This document shows, piece by piece, positions 13,901 through 28,900 of a stretch of 64,000 bases of DNA. The notes under the pieces are model-generated. The model worked only from the letters and a program-made list of their open reading frames with translations, had not been told where the DNA came from and ran no database searches. Position numbers and translations under genes: made by a program. This DNA is from Salvator merianae (lineage: Eukaryota; Chordata; Lepidosauria; Squamata; Teiidae). Position 1 is the first letter of the stretch. Each line of letters opens with the position of its first letter. The stretch spans positions 137,368,941 through 137,432,940 of the forward strand of contig QVOM02000034.1 of NCBI GenBank assembly GCA_003586115.2. Direction: 5' to 3'.

Positions 13901-16900
13901 TAGAGAAAACATGCATATATATGCAAACGTTATTTAGGAAGATCATGTAACTGCTAGTCATTATCATCCAGCCAGCAAACAAGTGAAATCAAACAGCTTC
14001 AGTGAAGCCAAATAGAAAGTTTCAAAGTCAGCTTAACTCTGCAAAGGAAAAGCAACATTTCCTCCTGAGTATTGGAGCAAGACCACAAATACCAAGTTAT
14101 TGCCCAGTGAATAACTCTTATTTGAAGCATAAGATGCTTCAAGCATAAGAACAGTGACCTTAGCAAAGTTCACAGAATGAAACACTGTGACTTATGTGAT
14201 GTGTCTTCAGGAAGTGCCTCAGAAGAAATTGAAACACTAGGGTAGGGTCAGACTCTACTGCTACTCCTTATTTCAACCAGTAGATTCCGTTACCCACTAT
14301 AATAACTTTGAATGCCAAACAAAGCTCAGTTACAGCAAGGGAGCGAAGACCTACACAGAAGATGAGAATGTTGTCTCAAGAGAGGAGAAAAAACATTAAT
14401 GAATAGAATGAGTTCAATTTCTTCTGTGGTGCTTCCAGAATCAACCATCGTTTAAGCAACAACATTTCATTCTCAGATGACCTCAGAAAAATTGAAATGA
14501 CAAGGATATACCAAAGTTTCCTGTCAGTAGGGTAGGAATTCAGACTCTCCGATCCCACAGGGGTGCCCTTCAGGAGAAAAACTAGCAAAACTTGTCCTAC
14601 CACACCTGGCACCACCTATTGAAAAGCCCAGGAATTGAAGGTCACTTCCACTGAATGGAACTAGTCCATTCTATAATGTCTGGAAAACGTGGAAGCTGAT
14701 TTTCAAGCAACAGCTCTGCAGATCTCCTGAACTGAGGCTACTTATATGAAAGCAGCAGAAGCAGAAGTTGATCTTGTGGAATGTGCTGGTGGGTTAGCCT
14801 TCTTCACTTGAAAAGCTAGGGAGATGCACACCTTACCCAAGAAGCAATGACCTTCACATGCCCAGATTTGAAAGACTCAAATTCACAAATAAACTGGAGG
14901 TATGCCTAACATCTTTAGTTTTCTGCAAATACACCTTTATGGCCTTCTGTACATCAAGATGGTGCCATTCCTTCTCTAGAGTGTGCTTAGGCCTGAGGCA
15001 GAATGGTGGAAAAAGAAGTTCTTGGACCCAATGGAAAGGGGAATTCACCTTAGGCCTAAATGAGGGGTCTACTGAAAGGGAGGAGCATCATGACATCATT
15101 CAGGTTGGCAGAAGCTGATACATCTAGAAGACAAAATCTTTTAATAAGAACTACCAGGACTTTGGTAAAAATCCTAGGAGCTGACGATAGCCCAAATGGA
15201 AGGGCCCTGAATTGGCAGCAGGTGTCCCCTATCACAAAACAGAAGAAATGCTGAGATTCTGGGCAGATTCCAATACTAAGGTATGCCTCCTTCAGGTCAA
15301 GGAAGGCAAATTCATTGCCACTGTGAATGCCACCTTTTATTGTGGTCAAGGACTCCATTTTTAATTACTGCTTCTTAAGGAATTTACTGACAAATTTAAG
15401 ATCTAGGATGTCTCTCCATGATCCTCCTTTCTTCGGAACCACAAACAAAATTGAGTGAACTCCAACTCCCACTCCTCAGGAGGAACCAACTCTACGGCTT
15501 CTATGGTTAAGAGATGCTGAACCTCCACAAGGACAATGTGTCTCTTCTGCAGATTAGAGGACAGAGGAGAGACAAGGAATTTACCCCTAGGAATGTGGGG
15601 AAACTCTAACTTGTAACCATGAAAAACAATTTGCAAAACTCAAGGGTCAACTTTGTCAACCTGTCAAACATGGCTGAGCTGAACAAGACAGTCACTCACA
15701 GAGGGTACTATGGGATTAGGGCCCCATGGTTGACTGTTTGGAGGTGCAATAGGACCACCTGCTTGGAGGTTGCCTGCAGCCTGAAAACTGACAACCTTAT
15801 GACCCCCTGCCCGTGTCCCTGGATCGAAAAGAGGACCTCTCTAAGGACTGGTGGTTCCCAAAAAAGGAGCATCTAGACTTGGAAGGCCTTTTGTTGTTCC
15901 CTTTGCAGTTACCATGAGCCAGATGGCATGACTCTCTTCTTATTCTTAGCCTCTACTAGAATATCCTTGAGTATGTCTTCTCCAAAGACTTGTTTTCCTT
16001 TGAAGGGACAGCTTATGAGTTGGAGCTGTGAACTTAATCAGCTGTCAGCCTGCTAGCTACTGCACAACCATCTTTGCACGTTCCCAACCCCCAACCTTGC
16101 CTGCTTGTTGTCCTCATTGATCCAGCCTTTCCCCTTGTTGCTGTCTAGCTGCCATGCTGGGTTCCTGGGAACAAGTAATGTTTAGTCTAGGACAAAGAGG
16201 TGTGAAATAGCTGAGCTGATTTATGCCTACTGCTCTCAGCCACCCTTTGTCTTCAGTAAAGAACATCTATACTGCGGAAACTGTGTTTCTGGTTTATGGA
16301 AGAAGGGGTGTAAGTGGTGATTCTAACATCAGCGTTCAGCCACGGTGGAGAATCTTGCAATCAATTGCAGAATGTCTAAGGAAGTGTCAACCCTAAGTGC
16401 CAGAACCTTTTTGATCACCTTGAGGGTTTGCTTGGACAGTCTTGACATAACCAGGTCAAAAAATGTTATCACATCAGTGGAGACCAGCTCTTGACTTGAG
16501 TACTAGGTTCCACAGCTAGAACAGACCATGTATTAGAGGATGAATCAGTGGAGGTGTATTTTTTTGAGGAATTTCAGGGAGCTTTTTACCCATGCATTGT
16601 GCTTCCTTCTCAGCCAACAACACTTTGAATTGGCTTGGGAATGAGAAAAACCTTCTCTTTGGGTAGAGAGGCCAACATGAGATTCTGCACCTTCTCAGCC
16701 AATTTGGAAGACAACATGATATTCAGTGTGAGCAGCAGAGGGGGGAATATTCTCCTACAAATAGGTGAAGGGTGAAAGGAGCAATGCAGTCTTCCCAAAT
16801 CCCCTCCTCATCTGTCTTCATTTCAGAGAAAAGAACTTGCCCTGAGTCTTCTTGAAGTTCACTATCATCATCTGAGGAAGGCTTGTTAATCATACAGGAG

Positions 16901-19900
16901 GAAACTCCCAAAAACTTCCTGGAAAGATGGATTGCCCAGTGAGAAGGGGCATTGTTGTGAGCACTGGAAAGAGCTTTTGACAAGAGATGAGACTGAGAGG
17001 AAGAAAGAGAAGTTGACCTGCTTCTGCCACTACAGCAGGATCAGTGGCTTTCAATCTTGTAAGATCTCTTTTTTTTTCACTTTTTGGCTCACTCCCTTTC
17101 CAAAGGAAAAGCAGAAAAGAACTGAGAGGAGGATGGTGACCTTCTCTTCTTCTTTTTGACTTTGGCTAAGCTAGAGGAGAACAGGGAGCACAACAACAGT
17201 CTTTCTGAGGGGTGCTAAGCTGGGTCCTGGGATAGCAGCCAAAGCTTTGATTACACAATGTGAGGCTGGGTCCATGTTTATGGCAATGTCTCTCACACTT
17301 GGGTCCCCCAAGGAGATGTGGGCCTAACCAATGGTGTAATGGTGCAGCCACAATCTTTGACTAACCTCTCATCCTGGAATTGTAGAGGCTCACCCACAGA
17401 TGAGCCATGGGGAGCTCACGCCGTGCTCTTTGAAGACCAAAAGGCTCAATCCCGGCTGTGGGAGCTGGATGTGAGGTGACGGGAAAGAGGAGCCTGCGCA
17501 AATCTGCACATCAATGGAAGGAACCGTATTGTCCGATGGCAGTTCCCACACATGGGTCTCCAGCATTTGTGCTCCCTGCTGCAGCATAGAGGTGGGTGGT
17601 AAACACTGGACCAGCAGATTGTCCCTCAGTGCAGAGGGGGAGACACTGTGAGGTTGCAGGAGGCAAGCAGCAAAAACCCGAAGCACCCAGACCTGCCTAG
17701 CGTGGGCATTGCAAAGACCCAGAGGACAAGGTCCTTCGGCAGGCCATTTAGGCTGAAGATCTTAATGGCAGGAAAAGAATCTCACCCCTAAGAGGCCCTG
17801 GAGGGCCTTCCTTCCATGCACTGCCAATTCCAAATGCAAAAAGTCTGGCCGGGGGGTGGGGGAGCCTCAATCTGATTTACAGTGTGAAGAAGCTGCAAGG
17901 ACAGAGCAACTGAGCTGGAACTGGGTTTCTTTTGGCCCACAAAGGTTTTTATAATGGGCAACGTCATCAGCCAATGGAAGCACAGCAAAGCAATAGGAGT
18001 TACCCCTATTGTTCCAAGTTTTCTGAGGCATTCTGAGAATTAGATTCCAATCTGACAGAGGTGCTCTACAGGATCTGCTGGTGTTCCAGAATCTTTTAAA
18101 TTTTGCACCCAGGACCTATTCATACCTTATATTTTTACAAACAGAAGAGTATTTGCCAAGTTTGCATATTCTGAAAAATGCTGAAAATAGGAATCACATG
18201 ATTCAGTCCCATTAACCCTCTTCTAGGGATTCAGTTTTATTATATATATTGGTAAGTGTTTTCCAATTCATGTTGGAGTCAGACAACAATGCAAAATACC
18301 TTAAATGAAGTTTTCAGTTCTAATCATAGTGAACAGTAATAACAAAGAAAACTGGACACTCATCTGGGGACAAGTTTCTAAGTAACATTGCTGTGGCCAC
18401 ATTAAGTATTTGCTCAGAGTTGAGAAACTGAAAGCTTTCTTTATAAGTTTAAACAACCATTATCATTTTAAGTTAGCACTTTGGTTTTATCTTGCTTTGA
18501 ACATCCTTACCAGGAGATGGAACTGCGACGAAGAGAGGGAAGTGATAAAGGTGCACAAGCGAACACAGGCATAATGGTAAAAGGTAAGAGGATCTGCAGC
18601 TTGTCGTGCCTCTTTTGTTGCTGGCAAAAAGACAGGGAGTGAAAGTTCACCAGGGCACTGCTGAAGACCAAGGAACAGGGCTGCAACCAAAGGCACTCTG
18701 CACAAAGAAGGACAACAGCACAAATACTGTATTTTCCAATTTCAAAATATTTATATTCTACTCTTCACCCTAAGGGCTCAGAACAGATCACAGGTTGATT
18801 AAAATCAATACACCAATTAAAACATACTGTATTTAGAACATTGTACCCACCAACCCACTGCAGTGCAGGGCAACGTTAGCTAGTTCCTTTTACTAAATGA
18901 CCAGATCCTTAGAGCCATTCAACATGTATTCCTAAAATGTACAAGGCAATACATAAGAACATAAGAAGAACCCTGCTGAATCAGGCCACAGCTCATCTAG
19001 TCCAGCATCCTGTCTCACCACAAGTAGCTCACCAATTGTTTCTGGGCATTCTCAAGCAGAAGACAAAGGCAAAACCTTCCTCTGCTCTAAATCCCTTGCA
19101 AATGGCCTTTAGAGGCATCCTGCCTGTCTCTACAACCTGGAGGTAATACCTAGGCATCCATTCTAGTAGCCATCGATACACCTGTCCTCCAAGAATTTGT
19201 CTAACCCTTTCTTTAAAGCTATCTAGGCTGGTTGCTGTCCCCACCTCTTCTGGTGGCAAATTACATAGCCTGATGACTCCCTGGGAGAAAAAAATACTTC
19301 CCTTTGTTGGTCTTAACTCTTCTGCCCATCAGCTTCATAGAGTGCCCTCTAGTGTTATATAAAATCATGCATGGTTTATTGCATATTTCAATCATGTCAT
19401 CTATTAGCCATCTTTTAAGGCTGAAGATTCCGTTAAGGGAGGTGTTCCAACCCCTTGATCATTCTGGTTTCTCTTTTCTGCACTTTTTCCAGTTCCACAA
19501 TATTCTTCCTGAGGTAGGGTGACCAGAACAGTATGCAATATTCCAAATGTGGCCTCACCACAGATTTATAAAGCAGCACTGTGATGCTTGCCAACTTATT
19601 TTCTATTCCCTTCCTAATTACCCCTAGCATTAAATTTACTTTTTTCACTGCTGCTGCACATTAGGTGGACACCTTCATTGAGCTGTCCACTAGGACCCCA
19701 AGATCCCTTTTCTGGTCTGTCACAGAAAGCTCATCTCCCATCCATTTATAGGTGCAACTGGGGATTTTTTGCCCCAGTGCGCATCATTTTGCACTTCCTA
19801 AGATTGAAGAGCATTTGCCCCTTCATTGGCCACTCACCCAATGTCAAGAGATTCTTCTGGAGTTCTTTGAAAGCTCTTTCAGTTTTTACTACCCTGAATA

Positions 19901-22900
19901 ATTTAGTGTCATCAGCAATCTTTGCTATCTCACTACTTATTGCTACTTCCAGATCACTTATGAATAAATTAAAAAGCACATGTCCCAATACTGAACCTTG
20001 GGAGACCCCATGTTTTACTCGCATCTTGAGAATTGTCAATTTATCCCTTCTCTCTGTTTCCTGTTCTTTAGTCAGTTACCAGTCCAGGACAGGACCTGTC
20101 CTCTTATTCTAAGACTGGTAAGTTTTTATTCAGGAGCCTTTGATGAGGGACTTTGTCAAAATCCTTCTGAAAGTCCAGACAGACAATGTCAACAGGATAA
20201 CCTTTATCCATGTGCTTATTAACACTGTCAAAGAATTCTAACAAGTCAGTAAGGTAAAATTAAGTGCGGTCTCACTCACCACAATTAGCTCACCAATACA
20301 CTACTACTAAATCTCCAGAAAAATAGATGTAAGCAGTGATGTATAGTAAATACAAACTAACATCTTCTACTAAGCAAAAGCAAAGAGAAATTTTACAGAC
20401 TAGACCGTATTGGAATATATTACTTCAATTTTTAGTTCAAAGACAGGACACTGTGATAGGCCACCAGCCTGTGTTTCTGAGCATGCTATGGTTACTGAGT
20501 TACATAGCCATTTGATAGTAAACCACTTAGAATGAAGAAGCAAACCCCTGTTTATATTCAGTCTCTGGCCCTTCCCAACCTGGGCCACTTGTGTGATAAT
20601 CTAGTCCTTCCCCCTTGGCATCTCTGTGTAGTGACCTCACATTCCTGCATTGTCTCACCCCAGGGAAAGAAAGGGTCCAGTAATAGTAACACTGCTGTAA
20701 CCATAATACACATGGTTTGAGGGGGTGAAAAAGAGGCTTTCAACTGCACTGTTTTCCCAGCACACGTGTACATCTATAGGTCACTATTGCTAACACAGAT
20801 CTTAATGCAGTAGTATAAAATCACCTGGCAGTGTCTTCTGGGAATTGAGCTCCTGTGTTCCAAAGATCCTGCACATCCTGGGACTCAGATGGCAACAAAT
20901 CCATCACAGATAGGAGAAGACGACATTGGGGTAAGCGCAGCTCAGGAGATAGGTCTGAATTTTTTTTAAAAATGGAGTTATTAAATTTTTTAAATATGTT
21001 TGTGTATGTACAAAGCTTTAATATGCTCATTAGATTAAAAATATCTGGTAATCTACGAACATGAACGTACCTGAGATTTTCCTTAACACCAATTCTAGAA
21101 ATGGCTTAAAGGACAGTAGCTGAGAGAGAAGAGTATCCATTATCTCTAGGAATCCTCCTGCTATTTTGTCTTGATGAGCCTGAGAAATCACTGGAGCATA
21201 AAGACTTGGAGAAAATTTGCTGTTGGGAAAGAACATAGGATACCAACTGTATTCTAAAGAAAATTAAGCCTTTATTTTTCTCACTCACACCATTAAACTC
21301 CCATAAACACAGTTCTCATTTTGTGCTACTGCTGCCAACCTTCATCCAAACTGGACCTACTTACTATCATTTAATAAATATACCTTATGGTAACAAAAAG
21401 GAAATTGTTTCTACATTGCAAGCTGTAGGCACAGAGAGTCCAATTTAGACCAGTAAATCAGTGGTGATGGTGGTTTACTACCCTACCATTTCACTTCCAG
21501 CTCCTGATCCAGAATCAGGTTCCTGACACCAGCAGCCTTCTACACTTCCATGCTCATTGGGAAAGACAAGGAGTATCCTATTCATAGTCAGCATAGGATA
21601 GACCAGTGGTTCCTAACCTTTTTTTCACTTTTGTGCCCCTTGGTTGCCCATTCCCATAAATTATATCCTTCATATTAGTAAAATGAAGGACACTATTCAC
21701 AAGATTGAAATATGTGCCTTTTCTCACTATTGTTCAATTTTTTTTCAAGCACTCCTAAATGTCCTGGTTCGTACACCTGGAGGTACACATACTCCAGGCT
21801 GGAAATCACTGGGCTAGAATCAAGGAGGACAGGCCTCATGTGTCAAGGTTATACCTGAATCATGAGCTAGTTAAGAGGACTGCTGGCATAAAAACCCAAC
21901 AATCTCTTCAAACCAGGGAGTAAAACTCCAAAAATGGTTTAGAATCAGATGCAAATGAAGTTGTTCTTATTTGTCAGTGAGTTAAGTAAATGTAAAGATG
22001 CCCTCAAATTAAGCTTAACTCCTGGGAACAACACAGAGACATTCAAAGATGAAGCAGAAATTTTTCTCCAAAGACACAACCCAGAACTATATGGTACTTT
22101 CCGAGACAAAATATTTCAACTTCTGCTGGTGTATTTCAGAAAATACTGCTACCTCAATTTGAAGCTGCAAGAAAGAAATGCAAACTTCATCGCGCATTCT
22201 AATGAAATTCAGACTTTTCATGAAGAAAATTCAGCATCATAAACGTAGAACTCAAGCTGAAAATAATTTCCTCATCCCTACAAACCTCTAGCAGACTTAG
22301 CTCTGAGCACAACTTTGATCAATTTTACCCCAATTAAAAGGACAAACTCATGTTTCTTCTCAAACATACTGTTGAATGTTTGAAAAAGTCATTGCCAGAA
22401 CAGACTACTAAAATAGAAAAGAACACTGGTACTTACCGTGAGGTGGTGTTCTTGAAGACGGAGAAGGAAGGAATGCACAAAGGGTTAACTTTGGCCTCTG
22501 CAGGAAAGTGACAGATGGCGCCAAGATCAACGTTCATAAAAGGAAGCCCTCAGGCACCCCCCCACCCCAGTCCTGGAGCAAAAAAGGAAATGAGGAAGAT
22601 GCCAGAAAGACTGGAAAACAGAAACACAAAGAAGAGCAACAAGACCAGCTCCCTAGGTCCAGCATTCCTTCCCTCTCCGTCTTCAAGAACACCACCTCAC
22701 GGAAAGTACCAGTGTTCTTTTCTCCGGAAACAGAACCAGGAAGGAATGCACAAAGGGACGTACCAAAGCATCCCCCTACCTGGGAGTGAGACTAGGGAGC
22801 GTTGTCGTCCAAAATGTGTTGTAAAACTCTTTGTCCGAAGACAGCCTTCACCAACCTGAAGAGATCCAACTTGTAGTGGCGCGTGAAGGTGGAAGGAGTC

Positions 22901-25900
22901 TTCCATATCAGCACCTTGCAGAACTCTTCCAGGGAAGCTCTGTTGGAAAAGGCTCCAGAAGCTGCTGCTGCCCGGGTGCTTGCTCTGCATTTCTGCATTG
23001 CTTGCCTTTTATCTTGTGTTTTGCCTTTTGTTTGGGTGGGGGTGAAGCAGAGGAAGTACTGGACTCCCTGTCTGAGGGGAGAAGCCGTTTGGTACAGCCT
23101 TCCCTACCCCTCTGGGCCTCATCATTGGATTTACCCCCAGGTCAGCCCACATAGGACTGCCTGAAGTAGGCGGGGGGGGGGGGGAGAGCAAAGAAGGGTC
23201 CTGACTCTGAGCCTCAGTAGGGATACCTTCCCAGCATAGTTGCGCTGGCAGGGGGAAGGGGTTGCAGGTGCTTCTATTTGAGCACACAGCTTGTAAAAAT
23301 CCAACATACCCCCAGCCACCACTTGGTGAATCTCCACCAAGAAGCTCTGCAAGGACTGATTGCCTTCCTAAGGTTGAGCCTCAGCCTCCATATTAAAGAA
23401 ATTATTCTGTGGCAAGGAGGAACTGGCCTCAGAAGAGAGAGCTAGGTGCTCCGTTCTTAGCAGGCAAGCCTGATAAAGGGAGGACTCCGATGGAGCAGCA
23501 GGGCGTGGGGAAGGGCAGCTGTTAGATAGAGGAGTAGAACCAAACTGCTGCTGCTGCTGAGCACTCACCAAATAACTAGCCAGGTGTTGGATAAAGTGTA
23601 TTTCTTCTGCTGCAGGCTCCCTTGAATACCATGTCACCAGCTCTGGAGGCAGGGGCAGGTTCTCCACCTCATCGTCACCCAAAACTGTCCATCCCGGCAG
23701 GAACGGAACACCCGGGGACAAAGAAAGGCCTGCAGGCCTAATTTCCATGCGAAAAAAAGCCTCAGGAAAATTTTCCGAACTCTCCTGCAGAAAGTGACAG
23801 AAGGACTGGGGGTGGTGCCTGAGGGCTTCCATTTATAAGGTTTGATCTTGGCACTATCTGTCGCTTTCCTGCAGAGAAGCCAAAGTTAACCCTTTGTGCA
23901 TTCCTTCCCCGTTCCATCTTCGGACAAATAGTAGTTCTGAAACGTGAGGTTTCAGTTGGGATAAACATTTTCACCTTTATCCAAACATTGGAAGATAAAT
24001 TGCTCCATTTATTACTTATTGTTGTGACACTGTCTTTTCAACTTCAGCTTTCTTAATTTGTAAGGAAAAAAACTGTTTCATGAAATCAGTTCAAACTGAC
24101 ATTTGCTCATCCTTCTGTTTTCAAAAGTAAATAATGTTAGAAAAGTCAGTGTGCTTATTGCAGTTCAGTTTGGCTTTACTTGGGTTTAATTTAAAAACAT
24201 TATATTGTTATATATCTCTGTTGCAAGTTTTAATTAAAATATTTTTACAAAATATAAACAAAATAAAATATATATTAATTTAAAAAACATATTTGGAAGA
24301 CTAATTTTATTACTGTCAAAATATCTGAAAAACTCAGTAACAGAAATAAATGTACAAAGCTCGATGAAAACCAGAAGAGAGGTATCAGGTCAAAACATCT
24401 AGGAATCACTAGTGCCTGTCTAAAACAAGTAGTCTTTTCCCTTTCCATGATTTTAAGCCAAAGACATATACAGCTAAGATAGAACTGCTCTTTCCTCTTT
24501 GTCTTCCGGGCAACACATTGCTTTCAATCTACTTCTAAGCTCAGATACTAAAAATAATTATGCAGTAAAACTGAATTATTTATTAATTACCTATATATTT
24601 GAAGATATACATGATATACCTGAGAACAGGACTCTGCCAGGAAAGGAGTAAATTCCTATAAAGTCAACAATAGAAAATACTATTTAATACTATATCATTT
24701 TCTTCCATAAGCTGAAATCTTGAATCAAGTCCTTATAAAGCCATTTGTAAACTGTCCCTTCCCCAGATAACACGGATTGTAAACACTGTCAAGATAAGAT
24801 TTTATGGACTTTTTTTAAAAAAACACTTTCACAATATATTAATTTTAATCTTTACAGTATAAATTGAGGTATACTCTTTCTACCCTTCCCACAAAGGGTC
24901 ACAAATTTGGGCAGAAATGATTAATTAATTATTTATTTATTAATTAATAGCCTTTAATTAATAGCCTTTATGTCCCACACTTATTCCCAAGAGCTGAAGA
25001 CAATGTTTATTATTCTCCTTCTCTCCGTTTTCCACTCTGACCACTTCCTGTGAAGCAGAGTAGACTGAGATGAAGTGACTTGCTCAAGGTAACCCAACAT
25101 ATTTCCATATCCAAGTGGGGATCTGAGCCTAGGACCTCCCAGGTTTTATTCCATCATTCTAGCTGCTACACTCTCTGCTTGCTGGAAAAACAAAAGTCTG
25201 GGTCCAAGGCATTTGATGGGAAAAAAACAATGCCTCAAAACTCAGATCAGTAGTGATTTTTTAAAATAAAAAATTAGTCATTTTTTCATTAGCACTTTAC
25301 ACCCAGAGATAAATACATTTGGCACAGGAATAAACATCTTATTTGGCATTGTAGCCTTCTGTTAAATTGATAACTTGGATCAAAGATGGTCCCTTAGAAC
25401 CAAATCAAAAGTTGCCTTTAAATCTATGAAAGCAGCATATATGCAGAGACTGGGACATCTTCATTGTCAATCTGTTGGGTAAGAGATATTCTATGATTGT
25501 TCTGCCATTTTTTTAAAAAATGAAACTTATGGGGAAATATTTAATGAGAAATAAAAATAAATACAAAAATAGCATGATGACATTTATATCCTGCCTTCCA
25601 CCAAAAGGTCCCACGGTGGGTCATAGTAACAAAGTCAAAGAAATCAAAAGCAAGACTCTATATCAGCACATGGGCATGCCTGAAATGCAAACAAGTGGTG
25701 CTACACATGTTTAGGAGATATAATTAGCGATTCCACAAGACTTCAGGCAACAGCAAAACATTTTAATGTTATATTGGAACAAATTATCTGAAGGTATTTA
25801 TTGTTCATTTTAAGCAGGCTATAGTAATTTCCAACTTAGAAAGAATATTTTACAGCACAACTCTGGAATATTCAAGTCCAACTTAGTTTTTTCTTTTTGA

Positions 25901-28900
25901 TTAAACACATTTGCTAGCTCTTACCTTTGTGTAGTGAACCAGGGAATTGGCAAAGAACCTACATAGTTTGACTGTCCTCTGGTACAGCTTGTAGTCAACA
26001 CTCTCCTGTACAAAATGGGAAAAAAATATCATTTTCTGTGCTATCCACTCTTACAGCGCAATCCAAATTTCCAATCCATTAGCTAGCTGGGCCAGACCTA
26101 TACAGCAAGTCACAATCTTCAATGCAATTTACACGGATGTAGATCCCTAGGAAAGGGGGGAAGGTCTGCTGTATTCTCCCAGGAAATAGATCTGCTGAAT
26201 CAAAGAAAACAGCAGTGATGAAGAGTGGCAAGCCTTATTAACAAACGTAAGCAAATCAATAGAACTAGAAAAAAAACTAACTCGAACATTAGTAAAAAAA
26301 AAACCTCAAATACAACATTTTATACATCTACACAAAATATGCAACTTGCCACTAAGCTCAGCTTTGGTAACCAAGCACTGGAAGGTAACAAATGGAACAG
26401 CAATTTTTAGAAACCTTTCCAGCAAAAATCTTGGAAGCTGACAATTTAATTTCTGTTCCAGGGAACATACTGAAAACTGTCCTTAAAAACAAAACAAGCA
26501 AACTTTCAGATGTGCCGGTCTTGTTCAAGAACAGCTAATGGGGCTTCTGCAAGAGAAAAGCTGCCTAATTAGCCTTTTAGAGTTTTTCAAGCATGCCAAT
26601 AAATACGCACACAAGGAAGATGCTGCACCCATTGTCTGCCTGGACACTCAAAAAGTGTTCAATAAATTCCCTCTTCAAAAGATTCCTCAGCAATCTCAGC
26701 AGGCATGGAATAAGAGTACAGGTCCTATTATGGATGGACAACCGTTTAAGAAAAAGAAAAGCACCTTTCTGCTTACATGAAAGCCCTTCTGGACTTAACA
26801 CTATTGCAAAGTTTGGTACCATCTGCCAAGATGGCCATTTCACCGTTGGCTCTTAACTCCACAGATCATTTATGAATCTGTTAAAAAGCAGAAGTCCCAG
26901 GACAGAACCTCAGGGGACCCCACTTGTTACACCTCCCCATTATGAGTCCATTAACGTCCTTTACTTTCCTGGGAGGTTGTAGGAGAACAGCTAATGGGAG
27001 GGTTCTTGCCTGCCATGCTTCAGTTCTGACTGACCAAAAGGTGGCAAATTGCACTCTATATATACACTGCGCACCAGCCTGAACCCTAGTTCCTAGGAAC
27101 AAAGACCTTGGCAATGTCTGTGAGACAACAGACAGAAAACAAGAGAACAGAACCACAACATAAATTAAACAATCCAGCTGGGGTAGTTTCTTTTCTACCA
27201 CCACCTTCTGGGAAGAACTTTCACACAAAACGTGCCTTCCCAGAAAGGTGGTGTGTAAGATGGCTTACAAAGGGATGTGACCAAGCTTCCTTCTAACTGG
27301 GGGGGACGGGACGGGGGGACACTTCTGTATAGAAAACAGTGGCGGCCCATCGCTTTAAGGGTGGGTGTTCAGAACCTGCAGGAAGGGGACGATTACTGTT
27401 TGGCGGGCCTCTGGGCCTCTGTACTGTTGCAGCAGGAATCCCCTGAATCGGCCCACAAAGTTTGTAAGGGGCCTGAACCTTTTTGCACACCTATAAGAAA
27501 GGCAAAATTTGTGCCCGTATCCAGTAAGTATAGGCTGCTTGACTGGATGGGCCACTGGTCAGTACAGAGCTTCTCTTATGTCTTTAGTTGCAGTCCGCAA
27601 AATTTCCTCACCACTCTGGTTAAATCAGTGCATCAGAGAACAAATTGCTTAGAAGTTGCATGGTTTGTTGCAAAGGGATAGTTTGTCCCACACTAACTCT
27701 AGATGTTAAAGAAGCAACTTCTATTTCTCTCCTGAGATAAAGCTCTCCCAAATTTTTGTCTTCTCTAGTCAGCCACTAAAAAGAGAGAGAGAGGAGAGGA
27801 GAGGAGAGGAGAGGAGAGAGAAGGCTCAAAGTTAAGATCGGATTATCAGGGTTCTAATACTAGTTTACATACTGCTAAGAATATATTCTATACCTATGCA
27901 CTTGTTTAATGTTTTACGTTACAGCAGACTTAAATTAAAAAAACCAACTTCATTCAAAGGTCAAAATTTTAAGTAATAATTGATTCACCTCTGTTTCAGA
28001 TTGCTTCATCTGCTCAGCCAATTCCAAGCAAGACTGGAAAGAAGCCAGGATGTTCTCACAAAGCCCACTGAAGACTTCAGAATGTTTCAAACTGCTCTGT
28101 ATTAAAGATTTATGCTTGACACTCTGTCTGACAAAGACAAACATTTATTGTTTGCATTTATATAGTGGTTTTCTTTCTGAATATCTACAACAATTTACAC
28201 ATGAAACCTAACACAGAACAAACTAAAACATCAGTAAGGTAAACACATCATCAAGCAGAACTCAGCTCCTGATGACTACATAGAGGCATCTGTACATTTT
28301 TCTTGTGTGAAAATTCAAGTAATGAAAGTGTTTGATTTAATTCAACATAGTTTCATATGAATTTTTTCATACATATACTGTATACATAAAAAATTAATCT
28401 CAGTCCCAATTCACATTACTTTTAACTCAATCATTATTGTAAAATTAGCAAACTGCCCCTAGGTATATTTGTATTAGATACTTATGAAGCTTTTGATTCG
28501 GTTAGTCTTTTTTGTTGTTGTTAGCTACCATATCCTCCATGCAATTACCCCTTTGTTTTTTAAAAATATTAGAGCAAATTTATAATACTACCACCACTTC
28601 TATGTACGTAAACAGAATGTTACCACCCACATTTAATATTCAAAAAGGTACCAAACAAGGTTGCCCTCTATCCCCCATTTTATTCAATCTAATCATGGAA
28701 CACCTTGCTAATAGAATTAAATTTAATGAACAGATCAAAGGTATCAAAATAGCATCAACAGCTATCAAATACAATATGTATGCAGACAATTATATGCTGT
28801 CCACACCAGACCTCTTACATTCCATTCCCCCACTTCAAACAGAATTAGATCAATATGCAAAAATTTTAGGACTCAAAAGTAAATTTAATGAAGTCCCACC

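Noticed and set aside
27779..27825. CRISPR-like or satellite array
   Set aside because: It is a plain purine microsatellite without spacers.
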